Part shown: piece after piece, positions 58,686 to 64,000 of the stretch | Layout of the letters: every line of letters begins with the position of its first letter | Numbering within the stretch: the first letter of the stretch is position 1 | Assembly: GCF_900496975.1 (NCBI RefSeq) | Contig: NZ_UFQC01000014.1 | Span: 62,001-126,000 of the forward strand | Length of the DNA stretch: 64,000 nt | Source of the DNA: Achromobacter veterisilvae | GTDB taxonomy: Bacteria > Pseudomonadota > Gammaproteobacteria > Burkholderiales > Burkholderiaceae_B | Direction: 5' to 3' | Notes under the pieces: generated by a model | Told to the model about the DNA's origin: nothing | The model's database searches: none | What the model saw: the letters and a program-made list of their open reading frames with translations, nothing else | Position numbers and translations under genes: made by a program

Positions 58686-59972
58686 TCATAGCCGCCTTGA
58701 CTCCAAGTGTGCCAAAGCACGTCCGAATGCCTTTGCCGTTGCTTCACGATCTCCAAGGTCTAATTCCTGTGGCTGACCATGTGCTTGCCCTGCTTGCCCT
58801 GCTTGCCTCGAATGCCTTGCATGCCTTTCATCTGAGTCATACAGGCGCGACGGATCGACATGCGATGCAGCCCCCGGCAGGGACCATTCATTCCACGCCG
58901 CCCCTTCGCTATCATGTATCCGGGTAGAGATCACGCCCAGCCTCTCCCTGGCATTTCGCAGCATTTTTGTCGAAATTCCATCCTCTTCCGCCAACTCCTG
59001 AAGTTCCCTGACCGGCAACGGTCCATCAGCCAACACCTCCTTCAGAAATTGTTGAGCCCTGTTTTTAGGACTATCTGCCATTTCGGCCTTATCGCCTTCA
59101 GCCCACCGGCGGATGTCCGCCGGAGATCCAGGAAGCAGCTTTTGGTGCCAGATGAGCTTAGTCGTGTCAATCTCACGGCCATCGACGCTATCCACGCGCG
59201 CAGGATGAATTTCGTAACGCCGCCCTCCGCCCGATTTGCCAATGTTGGTCTTGGCGCGTATCAGAACCCCCATTGAAGGAGAATCCTCATCCTGTTCAGG
59301 AACGTTCACGCGCATGGCGATCAGCACATGCCGAGCCAAGTTGCTGAAAGCCTGACTTCCGGCGAGACTCTTGACCAAGTCACCCTTCTTCGCTTCTTTG
59401 ACCAGATGCGCGATTCCGATGATGGTGATGCGGTACTTATGCGCGATCTCGACAAGTTTTATCAGGTCTTGACGGACAGCCTTGGCATTCGTGCCGGCTC
59501 CCGAAACGACCTCCATCACCGTGTCGATCACCAGCATCTTGACATCACCAATCTTCTCGATTTGTTCTACCAGACCAGGAAGATCTCTCTTAAAGTCGAA
59601 GCTGCGACGGCTACTGAGTTCGATAACATCGCCGACGAAGAATATCCGCCGATGATTAGCTTCGGCTGCGTCGAGGCGAGGCTTCAAGGTGCGCTGCCAA
59701 TCATCTTCGCATGACCAAATCAGCGAACTACCACGCTGGGCTTGTGACCCGTCGGGGAAAATGCCACGCTTTGTTCCAGCATTACTCAGGGTGGCGATCC
59801 AATCCATTGCGATCAGCGTCTTCCCCGCCCCCCCATCACCGCCAAGAATGACCAACTCCCCTTCGGGAAGCCAGCCTTTCATGTGCCACTCTGATGCTAC
59901 GGAGTCAACCTTGTCGGCACGAACCAGCAGGACCCCGTCCGAGGGTGAAGCATTGTCGATTACCTTAGACAT
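58686..59972 (-). CDS. RepA-like AAA_25 ATPase/helicase
   Basis: 428 aa from ATG 59972 with TAAGGAG upstream. Walker A GGDGGAGKT near residue 47 and Walker B MLVIDTVME mark a RecA-fold ATPase of the RSF1010 RepA / AAA_25 type. The C-terminal third has a winged-helix-like part (LPVRELQELAEEDGISTKMLRNAR) and a repeated tail RQAGQAGQAHGQ. It lies 10 bp after the AlpA-like gene. Together with the HUH protein it suggests the element can replicate after excision. Confidence 0.82.
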   Translation of the reverse strand: MSKVIDNASPSDGVLLVRADKVDSVASEWHMKGWLPEGELVILGGDGGAGKTLIAMDWIATLSNAGTKRGIFPDGSQAQRGSSLIWSCEDDWQRTLKPRLDAAEANHRRIFFVGDVIELSSRRSFDFKRDLPGLVEQIEKIGDVKMLVIDTVMEVVSGAGTNAKAVRQDLIKLVEIAHKYRITIIGIAHLVKEAKKGDLVKSLAGSQAFSNLARHVLIAMRVNVPEQDEDSPSMGVLIRAKTNIGKSGGGRRYEIHPARVDSVDGREIDTTKLIWHQKLLPGSPADIRRWAEGDKAEMADSPKNRAQQFLKEVLADGPLPVRELQELAEEDGISTKMLRNARERLGVISTRIHDSEGAAWNEWSLPGAASHVDPSRLYDSDERHARHSRQAGQAGQAHGQPQELDLGDREATAKAFGRALAHLESRRL

Positions 59973-59982
59973 GCCCCGCTCC

Positions 59983-60219
59983 TTACAGCTCGCGAGTGCG
60001 CCGACGTGACGCGACGTATGCCTCAATTTCAGAGCGAATCCAACGCACAGTCGTGCGCTTCGCGTCTGCACTGCCTGATACGCAAATCGGTACCGGAAAC
60101 GCGGGGTCGTAGCCTTTGCCCTTAGTGTTGATTTTCGCGTAGATGGACGAGCGGCTGAGTTTCAGCATCGATTCCACTTCAGTGCGGCGCAAAAGGGTGA
60201 AATTCTGCAATTGAGCCAT
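59983..60219 (-). CDS. AlpA-like excisionase/regulator
   Basis: 78 aa with GGAGAAAG before the ATG. The MerR-like AlpA fold is seen: FTLLRRTEVESMLKLSRSSIYAKI, then FPVPICVSG and VRWIRSEIEAYVASR. AlpA proteins activate integrase or replication genes of prophage-like islands and help excision. It opens the replication operon. Confidence 0.85.
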   Translation of the reverse strand: MAQLQNFTLLRRTEVESMLKLSRSSIYAKINTKGKGYDPAFPVPICVSGSADAKRTTVRWIRSEIEAYVASRRRTREL

Positions 60220-60350
60220 TTAGCTTTCTCCATAACGCCGGAACATACCGGTATGGATGAGAGCATCCTGGAATCACGTCCCAGCAGCTACGCCGTCAAC
60301 CGGCTGACGACAGATGCGTGCCGGCAGACGGGGCACCCCTATTTGGCATT

Positions 60351-61040
60351 TCAGGCTCGCTCTTTCTTTTTTGGGAAATACTGATCTTTCTCGGGCATCG
60401 AACCCAGCCAACCATCAATTGTCTTCATTGCCTGGTCCCCGCTCATGCTCTTGCCTTGGGTTTTGGCATAAGCAAGTACTTTGTCTTTAATTTTTTTAAC
60501 GGCTTGACTACGTGACTGCCAGCCACCGCTAGGCTTTTCGCTCTCCACCAATCCGAAAGCGTACTGCTTGATCGGCCCAAAGCTTGCCGCCCTACCCTTC
60601 CCTCCAGACCGCGACAAGTCCCCCTGCACTAGCTGAAACGCAGCATCAACTCCCTTCTGAGAAAGAGCAACCCCGCACCAGTACCGAGCATCGGCCAAAT
60701 AGGACCAGGCATGATCTGCATGTCCCTCCTTCCGGGCACGATCGGCGCGGAAGAAGTACGTCGCCGACAGAGCAATCGGGCCAATTGACGAACGCGAAAC
60801 GAACTCGGGGCCTTTCGCTCTATCCTCGTCACTTAGGTACTGCAGCAAGATATCCAGCGGCCTATCGGTCTCCCCCAAGTCATACTTCGCGACTGGCCCC
60901 AAGACCTGTTCTACAAAGCGTTCCCAAGGGACTTCACTCCTCTTTACGCTCTTGTAAGCTGCGTAGAGATTTCCCACCGTGATTTCCAGCAATTCATCCA
61001 AGGTGTACGGATGCCGATTCATCGAGTTCTGATCACGCAC
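60351..61040 (-). CDS. Hypothetical protein of the element's replication end
   Basis: 229 aa from GTG 61040, which has GGAGATGAG upstream; ATG 61022 lacks a ribosome site. Mostly helical, rich in charged residues, with HAWSYLADARYWCGVALSQKG in the middle and KKIKDKVLAYAKTQGKS near the end. No transmembrane segment. I do not recognise a domain. It is the last gene before the right attachment site, transcribed toward alpA. Confidence 0.55.
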   Translation of the reverse strand: MRDQNSMNRHPYTLDELLEITVGNLYAAYKSVKRSEVPWERFVEQVLGPVAKYDLGETDRPLDILLQYLSDEDRAKGPEFVSRSSIGPIALSATYFFRADRARKEGHADHAWSYLADARYWCGVALSQKGVDAAFQLVQGDLSRSGGKGRAASFGPIKQYAFGLVESEKPSGGWQSRSQAVKKIKDKVLAYAKTQGKSMSGDQAMKTIDGWLGSMPEKDQYFPKKKERA

Positions 61041-61075
61041 GTCTCATCTCCGTCATAACGCCTTCAAAGCCTTCA

Positions 61076-61098
61076 GTGGGGCAAAAGGTGGGGCAAAA
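61076..61098 (+). repeat. Paired 11-bp repeats, right (integrase arm-site candidate)
   Basis: Two direct copies of GTGGGGCAAAA (61076-61086 and 61088-61098) separated by one base, the same 11-mer and the same orientation as at 46891-46912. They lie about 85 bp inside the right attachment core. Confidence 0.6.
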
Positions 61099-61106
61099 TC
61101 TGCGAC

Positions 61107-61146
61107 AAGCAAAAGGCCTTACAGAGCAATCTCTGTAAGGCCTTGA
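61107..61146 (-). terminator. Element-supplied terminator of tRNA-Pro
   Basis: AAGGCCTTACAGAG and CTCTGTAAGGCCTT form a 14-bp perfect stem with a CAAT loop, followed on the minus strand by TTTT. It replaces the original terminator, now at 46661-46703. Confidence 0.8.
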
Positions 61147-61152
61147 TTTTAT

Positions 61153-61229
61153 TGGTCGGGGCGGTGGGATTCGAACTCACGACCCTCTGCTCCCAAAGCA
61201 GATGCGCTACCAGGCTGCGCTACGCCCCG
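61153..61229 (-). tRNA. tRNA-Pro (anticodon UGG)
   Basis: 77 nt with encoded CCA. The acceptor stem CGGGGCG / CGCCCCG, D-arm AGCGCAGCCTGGTAGCGC, anticodon arm CTGCTTTGGGAGCAG (anticodon TGG) and T-loop TTCGAAT are all present. The 3' 45 nt were supplied by the element. The T-stem has one A-C mismatch, shared by the displaced copy. Confidence 0.95.
61182..61197. other. Attachment site core, right
   Basis: ACCCTCTGCTCCCAAA, identical to 46741-46756, within the anticodon arm of the intact tRNA-Pro. Confidence 0.8.
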
Positions 61230-61326
61230 AAGGGTGGCAACTATACCAGATACTGGCCGGCCAGACCTGCGCGCGGCGGCGGCGCGCAGGCCCTGCAGCG
61301 GCCTTGAATCGAAAACGGCGCGCCGC

Positions 61327-62103
61327 TCAGCCGAAACGGCCGGTGATGTAGTCTTCCGTTTCCTTGCGCGACGGCTTCACGAAGATCTGGTCCGTCTGGC
61401 CGAATTCCATCAGTTCGCCCAGGTACATATAGGCGGTGTAGTCCGAGCAGCGGGCCGCCTGCTGCATGTTGTGCGTCACGATGACGACGGTGTAGTCGTT
61501 TTTCAGTTCGGCGATCAGTTCTTCGATCTTGGCGGTGGAAATCGGGTCCAGCGCCGAGCACGGCTCGTCCAGCAACAGCACCTCGGGCTTGATGGCCACG
61601 CCGCGCGCGATGCACAGGCGCTGCTGCTGGCCGCCCGACAGGCTGTTGCCGCTCTGGTGCAGCTTGTCCTTCACTTCGTTCCACAGCGCGGCCTTGCTCA
61701 GCGCCCATTCCACGCGCTCGTCCATCTCGCCCTTGGACAGGCGCTCGAACAGTCGCACGCCGAAGGCGATGTTGTCGTAGATGCTCATGGGGAACGGCGT
61801 GGGCTTCTGGAACACCATGCCGACCTTGGCGCGGATCAGCGAAATATCGGTCTTGGCCGTCAGCAGGTTTTCGCCGTCCAGGATGATCTCGCCCTCGGCG
61901 CGCTGGCCGGGATACAGCTCGAACATGCGGTTGAACGTGCGCAGCAGCGTGGACTTGCCGCAGCCCGACGGGCCGATGAAGGCGGTGACCTTCTTTTCCT
62001 GGATCGACATGTTCACATTGCGGATCGCATGGAACTTGCCGTAGTAGAAGTTCAGGTCCTTGACCTCGATCTTGTTCTTGACGGCGGTGGCGGTGTTTTC
62101 CAT
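61327..62103 (-). CDS. pstB: Phosphate ABC transporter ATPase PstB
   Basis: 258 aa. Walker [11 protein letters not shown]-loop, signature LSGGQQQRL, Walker [14 protein letters not shown] and the PstB-specific N-terminal [14 protein letters not shown] and C-terminal [16 protein letters not shown]. It powers high-affinity phosphate import with PstCA. It follows pstA by 48 bp. Confidence 0.96.
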   Translation of the reverse strand: MENTATAVKNKIEVKDLNFYYGKFHAIRNVNMSIQEKKVTAFIGPSGCGKSTLLRTFNRMFELYPGQRAEGEIILDGENLLTAKTDISLIRAKVGMVFQKPTPFPMSIYDNIAFGVRLFERLSKGEMDERVEWALSKAALWNEVKDKLHQSGNSLSGGQQQRLCIARGVAIKPEVLLLDEPCSALDPISTAKIEELIAELKNDYTVVIVTHNMQQAARCSDYTAYMYLGELMEFGQTDQIFVKPSRKETEDYITGRFG

Positions 62104-62151
62104 TGGGTTTCCCTTGGCGCCGGCGCGCCCCGCGCGCCGGCATAGCGATCT

Positions 62152-63006
62152 TTATTTGCGGAACATGTTGCGGGCGATGATGTTGATGCCCAGCACCAGC
62201 AGCGTAATCAGCGTGGCCCCGGCCCAGGCCAGGTTGTTCCAGTCCTTGAAGGGGCTGGCGGCGTATTGGTAAATCACGACCGGCAGGTTGGCCATCGGCG
62301 CGTTCATGTTGAAGGACATGAACTGGTTGGACAGCGCCGTGAACAGCAGCGGCGCGGTCTCGCCCGAGATGCGGGCGATGGCCAGCAGCACGCCGGTGAT
62401 GATGCCGGTCTTGGCGGCGCGATAGCACACCAGGGTGATCATGCGCCACTTGGGGCAGCCCAGCGCCGCCGCGGCTTCGCGCAGGCTGTTGGGCACCAGC
62501 AGCAGCATGTTGTCCGTGGTGCGGACCACCACCGGGATCACCAGGATGGACAGCGCCAGAGCGCCGGCCCAGCCGGAGTAATGGCCCACCTGCGCCACGT
62601 ACACGGCGTAGATGAAGAGGCCGATGATGATCGACGGAGCCGACAGCAGCACGTCGTTCAGGAAGCGCGTGGCGGGCGCCAGCCAGCCGCGCTGGCCGTA
62701 CTCGGCCAGGTAGGTGCCGGCCAGGATGCCCACGGGCGTGCCGATCAGCGTGCCCACGCCGGCCATCACCACGCTGCCGAAGATGGCGTTGATCAGACCG
62801 CCGGCCTGCCCGGGCGGCGGCGTGATCTCGGTGAACAGCGCGAGGGACAGCGCCGGAGCGCCCTTGGTCAACAACGTCAGAATGATCCAGAACAGCCAGA
62901 ACAGCCCGAACGTCAGCGTCCCCAGCGACACGGTCAGCATGATGCGGTTGACCACGCGGCGCCGGCGGTAGATGCCGTTCTGCATGTTGAGTACGGATAC
63001 AGCCAT
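62152..63006 (-). CDS. pstA: Phosphate ABC transporter permease PstA
   Basis: 284 aa with six hydrophobic spans. The family segments [21 protein letters not shown] and the EAA loop [21 protein letters not shown] are present. It is 26 bp downstream of pstC. Confidence 0.95.
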   Translation of the reverse strand: MAVSVLNMQNGIYRRRRVVNRIMLTVSLGTLTFGLFWLFWIILTLLTKGAPALSLALFTEITPPPGQAGGLINAIFGSVVMAGVGTLIGTPVGILAGTYLAEYGQRGWLAPATRFLNDVLLSAPSIIIGLFIYAVYVAQVGHYSGWAGALALSILVIPVVVRTTDNMLLLVPNSLREAAAALGCPKWRMITLVCYRAAKTGIITGVLLAIARISGETAPLLFTALSNQFMSFNMNAPMANLPVVIYQYAASPFKDWNNLAWAGATLITLLVLGINIIARNMFRK

Positions 63007-63032
63007 GATCTTTTCCTTGTGCTCGCGGCGCG

Positions 63033-63995
63033 TCAGGTTTTCTTGCCTTCACCGGCCGAAAGGCGAACCAGCAGCATCTTGGCCAGGGCCAGCACGATCG
63101 TCGTGATCAGGAACAGGATCAGGCCCAGTTCCAGCAGCGCCGATTTCTGGATGCCGCCCGCCTCGTTGAATTCGTTGGCCAGCGCCGAGGCGATCGAGTT
63201 GCCCGGCGAGAACAGCGAGCCCGACCACTTGAAGGCGTTGCCGATGACGAAGGTGACGGCCATGGTCTCGCCCAGGGCGCGCCCCAGGCCGAGCATGATG
63301 CCGCCGATGACGCCGGACTTCGTGAACGGCAGGACCACGCGCCACATCACTTCCCAGGTCGTGCTGCCCAGTCCGTAGGCCGATTCCTTCAGCATCGTGG
63401 GCACCAGTTCGAACACGTCGCGCATGACCGCGGCGATGAACGGGATGATCATGATCGAGAGGATCAGGCCGGCCGTGAAGATGCCGATGCCGAAGGGCGG
63501 CCCCGCGAAGATGCCGCCGATCACGGGCAGGCTGCCCAGCGTGGCGATCAGGAAGGGCTGCACGTATTGCTGGAACACGGGGACGAAGACGAACAGGCCC
63601 CACATGCCGTAGATGATGGACGGGATGGCCGCCAGCATTTCGATCGCGGTGCCCAGCGGACGGCGCAGCCAGGCCGGCGACAGTTCGGTCAGGAAGATGG
63701 CGATGCCGAACGACACCGGCACGGCGATGATCAACGCGATGGCCGAGGTCAGGAGCGTGCCGATGATAGGCACGACGGCGCCGTAGTTCTGGTTGACGGG
63801 GTCCCAGTCGTTGAGCCACAGGAACGACAGGCCGTACTTGGCCAGCGATTCGCGACTGCCGTAGATCAGGGACACCAGGATCGCCGCCAGCAGGATGAAC
63901 ACCAGGAAGGCGAACAGGCGCGTCAGATTCTTGAATAGCGCATCCATCAGCGCGTTGTTGTTTTGCTTCATAGGCGAAGGCGTGCCGGTAGTCAC
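63033..63995 (-). CDS. pstC: Phosphate ABC transporter permease PstC
   Basis: 320 aa from GTG 63995, or 312 aa from ATG 63971, which has no clear ribosome site; the window edge hides further evidence. Six spans, with the EAA loop [21 protein letters not shown] and [16 protein letters not shown]. First of the pstC-pstA-pstB order; pstS would be expected just beyond the window. Confidence 0.95.
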   Translation of the reverse strand: MTTGTPSPMKQNNNALMDALFKNLTRLFAFLVFILLAAILVSLIYGSRESLAKYGLSFLWLNDWDPVNQNYGAVVPIIGTLLTSAIALIIAVPVSFGIAIFLTELSPAWLRRPLGTAIEMLAAIPSIIYGMWGLFVFVPVFQQYVQPFLIATLGSLPVIGGIFAGPPFGIGIFTAGLILSIMIIPFIAAVMRDVFELVPTMLKESAYGLGSTTWEVMWRVVLPFTKSGVIGGIMLGLGRALGETMAVTFVIGNAFKWSGSLFSPGNSIASALANEFNEAGGIQKSALLELGLILFLITTIVLALAKMLLVRLSAGEGKKT

Positions 63996-64000
63996 GGAAT

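Larger units (their letters stand above)
46741..61197. mobile_element. 14.4-kb integrative element in tRNA-Pro
   Basis: The element lies between 16-bp direct repeats of the tRNA-Pro anticodon region, encodes a tyrosine integrase next to one end and an AlpA-like protein near the other, and restores the tRNA with its own 3' half and terminator. Its gene content (restriction/defence-like cargo, recombination genes, replication genes) and more AT-rich coding parts set it apart from the flanks. It has no relaxase, type IV secretion, capsid or lysis genes, so it is either mobilised by a helper or a satellite-type element. Confidence 0.85.

Noticed and set aside
61241-63052. 603-codon frame on the minus strand across pstB and pstA
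   Set aside because: It runs out of frame through both genes; PstA and PstB motifs are complete in their own frames.
1-64000. CRISPR array or insertion-sequence transposase
   Set aside because: No regularly spaced repeats, Cas genes or DDE/Y1 transposase motifs were seen on either strand.

Overview
The window is high-GC betaproteobacterial chromosome, most like Alcaligenaceae (Bordetella/Achromobacter type). The signs are two Bug-type periplasmic binding proteins next to catabolic genes, three FecI-FecR-TonB-receptor iron systems, several CoA-based catabolic gene sets and a typical pst phosphate operon. The genus is an inference from gene content; no marker gene such as 16S rRNA is present.

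Layout. 1-2977 (+): end of a CoA-ester catabolic operon (thiolase-like protein, DUF35 OB-fold protein, two MaoC-type hydratases, acyl-CoA dehydrogenase). 2987-4860 (-): glycosyltransferase and YrbL-like kinase-fold protein. 5185-9374: first FecI/FecR/TonB-receptor set. 9577-15393: regulator with fused MerR, XRE and cupin domains, divergent from an OrdL/PuuB-like FAD oxidase, a cupin, a gamma-glutamyltransferase-family protein and a Bug protein. 15517-25783 (-): GntR regulator, then a nine-gene operon of enoyl-CoA hydratase, CoA-transferase, a Liv-type ABC importer (binding protein, two permeases, two ATPases), amidase and a second OrdL-like oxidase. 26198-35740: HpcH/HpaI aldolase and bicupin, then a divergent hydantoinase A/B plus IclR set facing an aminotransferase, IclR and Bug set. 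36049-46572: two further iron-uptake systems placed head to head (FecI-FecR-receptor leftward; FecI-FecR-receptor-PepSY reductase-DUF3649 rightward).

46741-61197 is a 14.4-kb integrative element inserted in the 3' half of a tRNA-Pro(UGG) gene. Both ends carry a 16-bp attachment core and paired 11-bp GTGGGGCAAAA repeats. The element holds a tyrosine integrase, an AT-rich cargo block (ATPase-TOPRIM OLD-like protein, D12-class adenine methyltransferase, ParB-like protein), a recombination block (DUF932, YqaJ exonuclease, recombination-directionality-factor-like protein), a regulator, small proteins, and a replication block (HUH Rep-like protein, RepA-type ATPase, AlpA-like protein). No conjugation or virion genes are visible. 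The cargo block is the best candidate for a little-described, possibly anti-phage, system.

61327-63995 (-): pstC-pstA-pstB, ordinary core chromosome. The catabolic half repeatedly pairs a transporter or binding protein with an oxidase or amide/hydantoin hydrolase and a local regulator, which suggests uptake and breakdown of amine, amide or cyclic-amide compounds. The true substrates cannot be read from sequence.
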